Shown here piece after piece: positions 12,633 through 25,480 of a DNA stretch of 64,000 bases. Made by a program: the position numbers and the translations under genes. The notes under the pieces are model-generated. The model was given only the letters and a program-made list of their open reading frames with translations. It had not been told where the DNA came from and did no database searches. The DNA is taken from assembly GCF_901933205.1 (NCBI RefSeq), contig NC_044574.1:42441609-42505608 (forward strand), in the 5' to 3' direction. Each line of letters begins with the position of its first letter. The stretch's first letter is position 1. The stretch comes from Camarhynchus parvulus (Eukaryota; Chordata; Aves; Passeriformes; Thraupidae).

Positions 12633-15529
12633 AGGCAACTTAATTATATAAACTTTGGATTAATGTCAGGAATAACAACATTGACAGTATCAATCATTGC
12701 TCCAGCTTCTTTTGTGCATTTTGCATCAAGAATAGGCTTTCTAGCATTAACCTCAGTGAGAGCTTGCTGCTGAAATCCATGTTCCCAGTTAAAAAAATGT
12801 CAGGTGTGAGAAGAGGAGAATAAAATGCTTACAATACCCTCGTGTCTCTCCTGATGGAGAAACACATTACAGACCCCAGTGGCAGACGATTTCTGCCTGA
12901 GGATTTTTGCTGACAGCCAGTGCGTTTATTGATTACCACCACATGAAGCTCAACAAAAGATTTGATAACAGACTACTCAACACAAAGCCTGGGGACCTAT
13001 CTGGATGCTTAAAAATCTAGCACAGGTATTTGGAAAGGATTTTTCAGGGCTCTTGGCTGCTTCTGGTGCTGTGGGGCCAAGTTCTGCCATGGTGGCGATG
13101 CCTGGCCCTGCCTGCCCTGGCTTGACCTTGTTGCTGCCCTCTCCTCCCAGCTTGCCTTCCCCTGGGGAGGAGCCCAGATTTTGCTGCACCCCTACAGAGT
13201 TGTGTAGGAGATGATTTTAGAATATCTCTTCTAAATGTCAAACCACTTTCTCCAGCTGAACGTGTTACATGGTAATGGGTTATTTCTTGGCCCTTGGTTC
13301 AAGGCCAGACCATACATTTTATGCTCAGTGTGGGAAAAGGAGGGAAATTTTTTCCTGCCTTTTTTCCGTTCTGTTCTATAAGCAGAGCAATTACAGTCAT
13401 ACACCAAAAAAAGGCTTTCCAGCTGTGGAAAGTCCCACAGGAGAAATTTTGAGGAAAAAATTGCCTCTGGAGTATTTTGCTAGAGGGTTGATCTTTGCTT
13501 AGTGCACTGCCAATGCAGATAACTGATCCTCTGTGGAAAGCACTACCAGACAGAACTCCAGATGTGACAGCTGGGGAGGATATAACAACATTGGTGACAT
13601 TCACATGCCATCAAACACCTGACCCTCAGGAATATCACCTGTCCCTGGATCTCCAGGGGAAACATGATACCAGGTCTGGCCACTCCCCAGGGTAGATCAC
13701 AAGGAGGTCCAAACATAAGAGAAAATACATGGTGCTAAAATGGTAGAAATGTCCTAAAGATATTTCCAAGAAATCCATTAAATGCTCAAGATGTGTTGGG
13801 CTTCTGACAGCAGCTAGCCACATCCAGATGAAATAGAACTGCAGCTGCTAGAATACAAGGACTGTGTGATTTACAAAATTATTTCTGGGATGTCCAGACT
13901 TGGGCTCCATATTGATTCACTTTCTGTCCTGGACAAAGAGCAGTGCTCAGAGCAACATGTGATGCACTTTTCTGAAGGCTTCTTATCGTGGGACCAGGCC
14001 AACTCTTATTTAGGATGTTTCCAGTAGGATTTGCCCAAAGCCTCTGTCAAAATATCTCAGCACTGCTCTCAATAATGATTAGAGATATTGAGAGGTTTTT
14101 CATGCATATATAGATACATGAACAAATAAAGATACATCATCCAAATTTCTGGCACTTTTATCTTTGTATAGATTGCAACATCCTGTGATAGTATTAGATA
14201 GGAGTAATTTGATACTCAACACTTCACCTTATACCTGCACCCATGTCCTTAATCCATGGGACCAGCCATGGACAGCACTATGATTCTCAAACCATTGAAA
14301 AAATTCTAGCAGCACCCATCCCCTCCAAAACCACAATTTAGCAGAATTACATTTTCTTCTTCCTCTCCAGATGTTCAATTCACACACGCTCCTGGACTTC
14401 CCTTCCCTCGCTACCTCCTGATGTGAAGGCTGGATTCAGTCCAGAAGCAACAGGACAGAGAAGAGTTACTGACTGAAGTGCAATTTTACTCCAACCTTTC
14501 TACATCCCTTAACTCCACACTGAAACTCTCTGTCCTCTTATTCAGTAAAGGGCAGTGCTGGAGGCGGTGGGATACCAGCAAGAGGAGAGGAAAGGCAGGG
14601 GTAGGCAATGGTGTAAGCAGGACAGACGCAGTGAAATGTCCTAGCTCCCACCTTTCTTTTCTGGCTCCAGACACAGCTTCAAAACCTCTGAGGCAGCAGG
14701 AAAAATTCAATTCAGCAGTAATTTGCAAGGGAAATACAATTAGTGCATTAAGATTATTTCACTAAATGATTTCTTTTGCTCCATCACAATAGTGCCTTCT
14801 CTGACTGCTGCTAAAATGGTCTGTAAACTCCACAGGGGACAGCCTGAAAAATACCACCAAGAGTTACTTGATGGCTGGCTTTTTGCACAGAAGCTCTGCT
14901 GGAGTCCTGTGTCTTTGACTAAAGCATGTGCACCGTTGCCACATGCTAAACCTTTCAGAAAGGCAATGGAGAAATAAGGGTTGCCACTGGGATGTTAGAT
15001 ATGAAAGCACTTTCTGCATCCCAGGGATATGGAGGACATTTTTCTCTTTTTTTCCCCCTTTTTGTTTTTTTTCAAATCAAATTGCATATTATTTTAAAAT
15101 CTTTTATTTCGAACTAGCAGCATGAGCACTTTTTAGTTTATCTAACTCTGACATCTAGTGCCTAAGTCCACACCACTTATTAACAGCAACAAAAGCCTAA
15201 AGCAGCCCTAGAGACAAAGACACTTAACAAAGAGAATATTGCATCAAATCTGTGTTGTCTTGCACAACAATCTTGCACCACAAATCTGTGTTATGGTAAG
15301 TTTGTTCCTGAGTTCACCTCACGGTTACACCAGTGGCTTTCTAAACGCAGTATGAATTTCAATGAATTAAAAGATGTCTAGTGGAAAGAAAGTTTCAAAC
15401 TTCGTGTGGGAGTTCTAAACATTTTAAGGGAATGTCACTTTTCAAGTGACTGTGTTCTTACAAAGGACATAACTCCAGCCTGGTGGGATCCCACCTGCCC
15501 ACAGATGGGATCTCTCCTCTGAAAGGACA
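12633..15529. other. intergenic DNA
   Basis: Unique sequence. A GC-richer stretch at 13040-13200 is open in several frames and has Ala/Gly/Pro-rich translations typical of composition, not coding. No repeat or exon is recognised. Confidence 0.55.
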
Positions 15530-16005
15530 GGGACCTGTTGGAGCAAGTCCACAGGGGTCGCCTAGCTGATTAGAGGTATGGAGCACCTCTCCTACCAGGA
15601 AAGACTGAGAGAATTGGGACTGTTCAGCCTAAAAAAGAGGAAGCTTGGGGTGATCTAATTGCAACATTCCAGCACCTGAAGGGAGCCTAGAAGAAAGATT
15701 AAGAGAGACTATTTACAAGACTCTGTCGGGGCAGGGAAAGGGGGAATGGCTTTAAACTGAAACAAGGTAAGTTTTGATTAGCTATTGGGAAGAAATTCTT
15801 TACTGTGATGGTGATTAGACATTGGAACAGGTTGCCCAGAGAGAGAAGCTGTGGATGCCTCATTCCTGGCAGTGTCCAAGGCCAGGTTGGATTGGGCTCT
15901 GAGCAACCTGGCCTAGTGAAAGGTGTCCTTGCCCACGGCCAGGGGTTGGAACTAGAGGATCTTTGAGGTCTGTTCTGACCCAAAGCATTCCATGAGTCCA
16001 TGACA
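15530..16005 (+). mobile_element. CR1 LINE fragment, 3' end
   Basis: About 475 bp match the familiar CR1 3' region in forward orientation: GGAGCACCTCTCCTACCAGG, later TTGGAACAGGTTGCCCAGAG, then GGCTCTGAGCAACCTGGCCT, and the tail (GACCCAAAGCATTCCATGAG) with the degenerate terminal octamer. It is 5'-truncated, as usual for CR1. Many substitutions and small deletions make it an old, inactive copy. Open frames over it are not genes. Confidence 0.9.
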
Positions 16006-19000
16006 ATGGTTTTCTTGGCACTACAGGTACCAAAACCATTTTTCTTTTTGTGTTGATAATTCTTTTTCACAGAAATGTTGGAAGAATCATGGAAGAAACT
16101 GTTTGAAGAAGTTCATTTGCAGATACTGTCATTATAAATACCATTCCAGCTGTCCTTTATAGGATGCTACACACCAGCATTTCCTGGGACTGGCATCTGA
16201 ATCTGAGTTTTCTTCAGCAGTACTCAAGTTTTTGACATGGCTTTTTATGTGATCAGTTTATCTTAACTTTCAAAGTAACATATACTAACTCAGCTACTCA
16301 GACTTATTACAACTACCTACCACCTCTTCTTCTGATGAAACACCAAAACAGATGCACCTTAAAGGAGAAAGGAATTCCAGCAGAACGAACATGAAAGCAG
16401 AAGACAAGCTGTCCCCAGACACAGCCATCTGTGATAGGCACAAAGCCTTAGTATTTAATGTATTTAATACAGATGTATTTTTACTTAGATTATATTTCCA
16501 TTTCTATTTATTGTTACTGTTATTCTAATTATCGTTATACTTACTTAAACATTAGTGATTTTAAACCATATCTTTATTTAATCATTATTTAGTCTAAGAC
16601 ACAAAACCTTAGTATATCTGAGCTGCAATGAACACTATGCCCCTTTGTTGCATATTTCCCATTACAACTAAAGTAAAACATGAGTTAACATGCAGTCCCT
16701 TCCTGCAATCCAGTGCCAAAGAATCTGTCCATCCATCCACAAGTCCCTGCAAGAGCGAGTTAGCCTTTTCACTGATCTCATGTCACAAATCCACTGACGG
16801 GAATGGTTCAGATAAACTAAATTACAGGATATAACCTGGAGGGCAAAGAACTCCCCACACAACAGTTTATGACCAGCAACAGTGACTGTAGGAATTCAGC
16901 CCTTCTTACCTATGAAGTCTGAAATTCAGAAGAGGGAGAGGAAAAGAGTGAGGAGCAGGTTGCATGCCTTGCACACACCATTGGGTCAAGAGCATACTCA
17001 AGCAGTTACCAGGGAACCACTGCAGCCCCATGTTTTAGCTTGGATTATGATTAGTGCTCACATAAGACCTGTTGCTAAAACAACAGGTCTTGGGGTTGGG
17101 CTCTGCCTATACCTTGGACCAAGATGCCAAAACCCTTTGCTTACTTACACAGTATCATATCAAAAGGGCTGACAAGACAAGACAAGAAATTTTTAAGAGT
17201 TAACTTCTGTGGAATTAAAAAGTGCTAGAAATAAAATCCTTTTACCAAAGATGGAGACCACTTTTCAACACAACTGCTGATTAATGACCTGCTTTGGTCA
17301 AATATTTAAGCCATTCTTGTCTAAAGTGCATAAAGATAGAAAAAGACTTATTAAAAGAGCTCTCTGTGTTTCTTGGCAACAGTTTGTTTGGTTTGTCAGA
17401 GTGAAATGCATTTTCATAGGACCTCTGACGGAGCTTAGTAGGAAGGTAACACACACAAAAGTAATTTGACTTGGCAGTCTGAACTAAATTATTGCAGAGT
17501 GATGAATAATAACACTACATTTTCATATTTATGTGGTATTTATATTATTTGTATAGTACCTTTTAAAAATAGTAGCACTTCTAGATTTTCTGTAACAGAA
17601 CCCAAAGAACTTAGAGTACAGGAAAGGCAATTCTGTGTTCTGCCAAAATGGTCAACAGGGACTTAGACCCGAAAGGAGTCAACCTTCCCGCAGGCTGCAA
17701 GATATTCTTAGCCTTTCAACTATGTGAAAATCTGGGAGACTACAGGAAACAGATTTGTGCTTCCTCTGCATTTCCTCCTCCCAGTTCTTGGATGAATAAA
17801 TTGGGACCAATCTTCCAAATGCTACAAACACAAGAATTCACTGCCCTTCCCGTGCTAATGATACTGGGAGTGCATGGTGTAGTATGGCACAGAACACAGC
17901 ATGTGATCATGGCTATAAACACAGTGTGAGCACACACACAACTCTACACATGGCCACAGCAGCACATCCTTGAAAATTAATCATTCCTTATGTAATGTAT
18001 ACTCCAAATAAGTCACTTCCAGATATTTGAATATGAGTATTTGTGGTGTTACAAGGCTTTATGATCTCCTACATTTATCAGTAGCTCATTCCAAGAGCAC
18101 AGGACTTTGAAAGAAATCCAACCTTTCGTTACAGAGAGGAACTCAGCTTAGATGGTCCTTAGGTCTTCCCCAACAATGGACCTTAACAAAGAGACATCAC
18201 ACCTTAAGCAGACAGACAGCAGGCAAAACTATATGTTACATCAGTCTTTCAGATTTTCAAAGTTGTGGCTGAAGATGTTCACCAAATACAACCTCTGTTA
18301 AAGGCTTCATCTGACTTTAGGACCTTGCTTTTTAGCTCAGCTAAGCAGCTCTAGCAATAAAAAGCCAAAACCTGCAAGCAAATTCTCTTACTTTCAGGCA
18401 AACTGAAAGCAGACAAAAATGCATTTGGGGTCAATCCCAATGTTTCCCTCATCAATATTTTGATGTATTTTTTCCCCTTCTTAAACACCTTGTCTCAGAG
18501 GTGCTACCCCCACCACTGATGAGCTTGGCCTTGGCCAGCAGTGGGTCTGTTTTGGAATTGGCTGCTCCACTGGACATAGGGGAGCAGAAAGCTTTTCAGA
18601 AAGCTTTTCTTGCACCCCCTCACAGAAGTCACTTCTTCAGCCCCACCTCCACTCCCCCAGCTATCAAAACCAGTGAAACACAACAGAGATAAAGAAACCT
18701 TACATCTGAAACCTTTTTACCAGACTTTAAATACTAGTCTAACTAGTATATTAATGCTGATTTTCTAGAAAAACACATTTAAAATTTAAATGTTTGAAGT
18801 TTAGGGTTTTTCCACTATGTCAGAGAAGATGGTGACGCTTTCTCCCCCAGAGAACCCAAAATATAGCTTGTATATTATTTAAATTGATAACAAATTACAT
18901 AACTAGTAGAAGTAATTTTACAGTACAGTCTGGGAAGGAAGCTGGAAATACTGATACCTTAGGGGAAATGCAAATTGCAAAATGTAATTAGTCATATTAA

Positions 19001-22000
19001 TTTCTGGCCAAAATAATAGATTTTGTATCTACATACTTATTAAAAGTTTTACTAAGTGACAACAACTGGCAAAGACTTTCTAATTGTAACCAAGAGACAG
19101 CAATAATGATGCTTGGCTGTTGCACATCTTATCAAGCAGTGCATTTTCTGAAATGTTGAGGAGGCTTTGTGATGGGTCTCAAATCAGGTCTCAGGAGAAA
19201 AAATGTCTTTTGAAAATCCAGGATTCATTCTTGAACCACTTGAACCACCTGCATTAGTTTGACTGATTTGTGATATTTAATTTGAATGTGTGATCAACTC
19301 ACAGCAAGGGAATAGAAGCTCTGTCATAAAAGAAGGGAATATTGTACAAAACTGGCTCTTTTCAGTGAAGATTCACAGCACTCTACAACTGACTTCTGTT
19401 TATACTCAGAACCACTCATGGTTTATCCAAAAATTGGATTTCATCTGAATGTAAGAAACCACTGCAGAAGTAAACCTTGCTGGCCACTCACAGATAGTTT
19501 CAGATATCTCCCACTAGTGATGGTACCAAAGTGCAGCTTGGCTCTGCCTCAGAGCTGATCTGCTGAAGCAGAGGTTTCACCCCTCCTGCACACCATTTGA
19601 CACCTCTGCAGACTGCAGAAACCAACACATGCCCATGGTCTGGCTGCATGGGGCACCTGGGGCTTTCTTCTCATGCTGGAAGATCTTTCAGACTCAGTGC
19701 AGAGCTACTGAAACCTCTGCAGCCACCAGCAGAGGTGTGATAGCCCTGGACACATCTTGGAGCTGTTTCTCAGTCTGGGGGAAGAGCTGGGAGTGTTTGT
19801 GGCAGAGCTGGCAAACAGCTTAGACTAACAGAACACTTTCAGAGTTAATTTCTTTCTGAATTTGGCACATTTCTCAATTTTCATGCATTTTCACGTAGAT
19901 TAAGACATTAAGCAACTGTTTTCCTCTGTAACAGATGCTGTGAAGATAAACTCCCTGTATCAACACTGGTAGGCATCATCTGCACAGCAAAAGACCTTTA
20001 GTTTTTCCTTATTCAAAGACTACAGGTCCACTTACCTGCTGAGTCTTCATCAGACCTCAATGGTACCATGTTGATACATCTTACCAGCTTCATTTTTCTT
20101 CCTGTACTTCTTCCACATTTTTTTCCAAACTGAAGCAATAGCACTGAATTCAAAGGCAACCTGTGTAGTTGAAAATACTATTTTTAGTTGTACTACAAAG
20201 AAATAGACACTTTCAGTGATGCCATCAGTATTAAAAGTATACATATATATTTATTTTGGAAAAAATCAAATATGAATATACTGATGGTGCACTTCAGGGC
20301 TAAACATCAAAATGTGTAAGACTAATTCAGGCATTCAGAAACTGATGCATTGTTTCATCTTTATTTTTCAGAAATACAACTCAAAACCCAGCCTTAATAA
20401 ATGAAAAATAATGAGTGCTCCTCCAGAATTTCTTGAAAAGTTCTCATCCAGAATAATCAGACTGAATTTATCTCTTAGAAGAAAATAAAATTCCCCCCAT
20501 ATGAGCAGAAGCTTTAGTCAGTATTACAGAAGTTTTAGTATTCAGCATTAGAAGGGTTTAGTCAGTATTACAGGATTTCCAAACAAACTACAAGAACAGC
20601 TAGCCTTACCAAGTAACTCTCTAGTTTTTCCATGAACTTGGACCAAAATCCACAGTTAATAGTCACTCTTTCCCCAGCCCATAACTCTGGGCAGCAGTAC
20701 TACAAGATACTAATTTGAGCTAACTCTGCTACAGGATTTCCAGAAGAAAGGTTGTTTTTTTCCCCTTCCTTTGGCAGGTTATTTTAAGGTGTCAATTTGA
20801 ATTTTTGGCACTACATCAAATCTTTCTGCAGAAAAGCTGTTTCTATTCTCTACAGGACTCTTAAATGCAGGAGGAATACACTTAATTCTCCACAAATTGT
20901 AATTTTTTTCCATTATCCTATTACTATAATTTTCCACAATGGTCTTGACAGTCTTCTTGGCTCTGCCTTACCAGAAGAAAGGGGTTTATTAATTTGTTTT
21001 GTCTTGATAACTGTTTTACCATGAAGGAGATGCCAGCCTGTTGTACACATGCCTTGCTTTGCAGCAGAAAAGAGAAGAGCAGTAGCCATGGCTGCACTGT
21101 GAAAACATATCTATTTCACAGCTCTGTATTTCATGGGAAAAATAAATCTAATAACTGCAGCAATTATAATCATGGCAATGATGTGTGCAGTGACATTTTA
21201 CAACGCAGGAAAATTTTCAGACCAACCTTGACTGCAAGCATCCCTGTGTGACAAAAAATGCCCCTGAATAGTCCCTGTCTGAAATGTCCTGTGTAGATGA
21301 ATAAGGGCCCATATTTTTTCTCACAAAGGCTGCCATCTTACTGCAATAAATCCCTCTACCAGCATGTCTCTCTGTACTACAGTGTGCTCCTAAATGGCAG
21401 TCACACTTCATAAGCCCAGAAAATGGAGAGTATTAAGTAATGTAGCAACGTAAAGAAATTCACTAGGAAAATGCACAATTCAACAAATCTGTTCTCCCAA
21501 TTTTAGATGCTTCATTGCTCCATAGTGCCTTATCCCAAGGTCTGAACTGCAGTGGTACTTCAGGTAATCCCAGTTGGAGCAAGGCACTCAGGGAAAGTGA
21601 AGACTTCTGACCTCAGCTGCACAGCATTCAGGCTGTGTCCAGGAGTATTTCCTCTGCAGTGTAAATTATTCTTATTGTTTCAGCTCAGGACACTGGGAAA
21701 GCAAAACATTTAGAAACGGGATATCACATTCAACTTACCATCATAATTGTTTGGGAGGAGAGAGACAACTGCTGTGCTTTTTCCGCTTAGCTAGGAATGA
21801 ACCTGCCATTTTGGATTTTAAAACCAATTAATCATGGCTCCAATCAGTTTTGATCAGTAAGCAAATGTTTCATTCCATTCCTTGTATAACTTTATTGAAA
21901 GCAGGGGTCAGTTTTTTAAGATTTTTTTGCTTGTATGTTTGGTTTTGAGAGCTATTGCCTTCCAGAAACAGCGGTTTAAGAGGTCAGCCTGTGCTGGCAG

Positions 22001-24739
22001 AGGTGAGGACAGCAAAACTCCCAGGCAGTGAACTGCAACATCCGCCCTGGGGAGATGGCAGCTCTCCCCATGGAGCACAAAAACATCCTACCATTGTTTC
22101 CTTCAGCTTTCTAGTCTCAGAGAAAGCTTCAAACTGCTGTCCTAAAAGAGGGCATCCCTTGCCAGAAGGCACTGAGAGAGATTACAGGAGAGACTGGACT
22201 CTCAGCTTGAAGGACATTTGCTGAACTTCCTACAGTCAGGGGGTCACAGCTAGTCTTGTGCAAGGAGAAGGTTTCAGAGTGTTTTCTTGCCCCTGCACAG
22301 GATTCAGAGCAGCTGGTAAGATTAAACACTTACCATTCCTTTTCTGCTGCACCAACATTTTTTGCCATCTGTATGCTAACAGCCTTAGCTTTATAACATT
22401 CAGTGATATAATTGTCTCTGGGAGCTGAAAGATGACTGAAATATAAGCTTTTATAAAATGAGCATTTTCCAAATCACTGCACCATGAAACAGTCACTTAA
22501 GCTAACTGGAGAAAGAAGATACCAGTTCAGAAGTTCAGGTGAACTTGAAAACAAAAGAGAAAAGATCATACATCATAAGATCAAACATCTCCTTCTGTTC
22601 TGTTGAATCAGTACTCCAGTGGGACAAATGGCTCAAAACTGTCCTAGAAAGCCCCAGAAAAAAAAATTCTATTCCAGACTCAATTTATACCCATACTAAG
22701 CCTGACAAGAGTTTGCCTGATCAATTAGTGCAGGTCCTTACCAAGCAGGCAGCTGCCTTGCCGGTCCTGCAACAATGAAAGCCTGTTAGCCCACCTTGAA
22801 CATCAGGTGTCAGCAGAAACAGCTGCATGGAGAGGCCAAGAGCTCCACAGACTTGCAGGGTGAATGGAAATACTCAATTTCACTTGCATTTGCAGCACAG
22901 CACCGCTGAATTTAAGTCAGTCCCCAGTTCTTAAGGCCTTGAAATAACTGTGCAAAATTGTAGGGTTGTTATTAACACTGCTGGAGAAAGTAATGCTGTA
23001 AGAACCTCTCAACAGGTTCATCTGTTCTTTTCTTCATCTTCTTCCTGCTTTAAAAAGGCTGATGACAAACAGAGGATGATACTCTTTTGCCTACTGAGAG
23101 ATCCTGTGTATTGAAGCTTCAGCTCAATCATCTGTGAAGCTTTTCAAAAATCTTCAGCACTGCAGCAAAATTTAGCATGGATTAGCTTCCAGCTGGGAAA
23201 ATAATAGGTAGACGTTTTGTGCCTTTATTCATGGGAGAGCAAACACATGGATATCTCTACATGATTTCTGTGTATAAATAATTGACAAGAAGTTGATGGT
23301 GGGGAGGGTGGCAGTGATTTTGAAATTCAGTCCTGTACCTGCAACATAGTATGCTTAAATCTTTTGGCCTTATACCTATATTTAGCCTTACTCCTTCAAC
23401 CCAGAAGAGCAAAGAAATTACTACAGTGAGCATTTTTAATCTGAAAATTTACTTCTAGGTTGCTTCAGCATTTGCAGCACCTAAAGTTAAAGAGAAACAA
23501 GAGCTTGGGATTTAAATTCCATGGCCTGTTACAGTCTGTTTAAATTACTGCAGATTAAAACCCTATGTAGCTGCTGTGAATTACATTGGAAAGAAGCAAA
23601 ACCTGTGATTGCCTTGCCCAAAAATTTAAGCTGATGCCTGTAACAGTTTCACAGAGTTTTTGCTCAGGCTAAGCATGCTTAAAGTAAAATTATGCACCTG
23701 GTGCTCCTACAGGTCAGGCCCAGCAGCCCCCTTGCACAGAGCCCTTTTGGAAACTTTGTGATAATCTCAGAACTGTGCTGCTTCTTTTTCCAGAGAAAAA
23801 GAGCACTATGCCAGGTCCTCAGCGCCAAAAACAAAAAATTAAGTTCCCTGAGGGACCTACAGGACAAGCTGCCCATTTCTGCCAGCTGGGGCTTGGGCAG
23901 GTCAGGACCCGGACAGGATCTGACAGGACCAACAGCTTACAGCTGAGAGAGGGGGTAGGCAGGACCCTGCATTATTGTGTTCCTCAAGGAAAAGAAGCCA
24001 CAAGAGCTCATTTTCTCATTGCTCTTGGGGAGTTGTGATGGATGTGCACTTTTGAAAGGTCTGTCAGGTAAGGGAATACCATTTTTATGTGATTTTTTTT
24101 CTGAGGTAGCTTTGACATTCCTTGTAGAATGTTAGTATGGTTTAAGCACCCTTCCTTCTTGTGATGACCAGGTTTTACTGGTGCTCTAGTTTCTACCTAT
24201 ATTGTGTCTCAACAAGTCAGTTCTCAAAGGCATTGTCAGTGAAGAGCATTTTAACCAATGCTCTGGTCCATGATATGGTTAAACTGGGGGTTAAATTCTG
24301 GCTGCAGAAATCCTGTTGGAGAAGGTGAAAAAAACAACTTATTTGTAGCTGAATGGTTTGAGCACAAAGTACTGGCTGTTTACTTGCTATGTAAACTGAG
24401 AAATATGAATGCCTGAGGTCTGCTTTTTTTCTTCCATGGTTGTACTTTTTTAGCTGTTTTGCCAAGCTCTTTTGCCTGCACCTAACAGGTTGTACTCTAG
24501 TGTAGGAGAAATAAGTCGGAAATGTTGTCCCAGAATATCCCTCTCTGTCAACATTTAGCATTTTCTTCAGTAGGTGCAGAAAACTTCCCTGTTGGGAAGG
24601 AGAGCAAATGGTCTGCCCTAATTTTTTTTCTAATTGAGGGAAACATTGAGGGGAAAAAAGTGCTTGTGCAAAGGGTATAGGGGGGATGGGGAAAAGTAGG
24701 GAGTAAAACAATTTATGTATTTACATTCTGGGATGAGGA
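16006..24739. other. intergenic DNA
   Basis: AT-rich unique sequence. Minor repeats: an (ACAAG)n run at 17171-17187, an 11-bp duplication of GAAAGCTTTTC at about 18587-18611, and a spaced 17-bp direct repeat at 20513-20529 and 20557-20573. The 164-codon minus frame at 24711-24217 has no recognisable features. No gene is recognised. Confidence 0.55.
20513..20573. repeat. spaced 17-bp direct repeat
   Basis: TTTAGTCAGTATTACAG occurs exactly at 20513-20529 and 20557-20573, 44 bp start to start. The segment between has a related TTTTAGTATTCAG, suggesting an old local duplication. Confidence 0.7.
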
Positions 24740-25480
24740 AATGAATGATACTCCCCAACACTCCAGTTGATAGTACCACAGTGGTAGCTGATTAGAAGAG
24801 GAAGCATTTATGTTAATGATCTTATTTTGTGATTCAATTTCTTTCAAATTCTACCATCTGTTTTAAAATTCATGTTTCTCTTAGGACGCTAATAAGCACA
24901 CGTGGTTTAATGCTGCATGCTAGTCACCAGTAGCTCTTGCTGATTTAAATGAAAATTGTTTTTTGCCTGAATCTGGTCTGCGAGATTTGGTCCCTGTTTG
25001 AATAACAGTTTCTGGAAACTGCTGGAGAGAGAAAGATTTATAGCAAGATATGTTTGCATGTCTCTTCTGCTTTATTTGGAAATGGTCTGTCAAAAATGAG
25101 ACTGAACTTGGTAATGTTTGGAATTGTGTTTTGGGCCAGGGGACTCATTTATGGTAGGCCAGTGTCTGGCTTTCTTCATTAGCTGCTGCTAATGGCAGTT
25201 TTCATGATTAAAAGTGGCACTGTTTGGGTATTTGTTTTATAAGTGAAAATTTATCTGGCTATTACTAAACACAAGCCATCCAAAATGGGAAGACTTGTCT
25301 TTAGCAATAGTCAGATAATTAATTTGTTGGTGAATGTGAAGTTTCTTCCCAAGCAAGGAAGTAAGTCAGTGGTTTTGAACAGTTTTGTGAAACTCTTATC
25401 AAAGAGGTGGTGGTGAATGCTTTGCATTATTCAGGCTTTGACAAAACTTTTAATACTTAAGACCTTCGATGCCTATGACA
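24740..25480. other. possible conserved non-coding element
   Basis: A block of about 740 bp of unique, moderately AT-rich DNA with dense homeodomain-like TAAT cores (TTAATGATC, GCTAATAAGC, GCTGCTAATGGCAG, AATTAATT) and no open frame. It has the look of a vertebrate developmental enhancer rather than neutral DNA. This is pattern recognition only; no alignment was possible. Confidence 0.22.

Noticed and set aside
15699..16070. 123-codon minus-strand frame
   Set aside because: It is antisense to a CR1 LINE fragment.
24217..24711. 164-codon minus-strand open frame
   Set aside because: No domain, no codon bias, composition typical of chance frames in AT-rich DNA, and no supporting splice signals that I could see.
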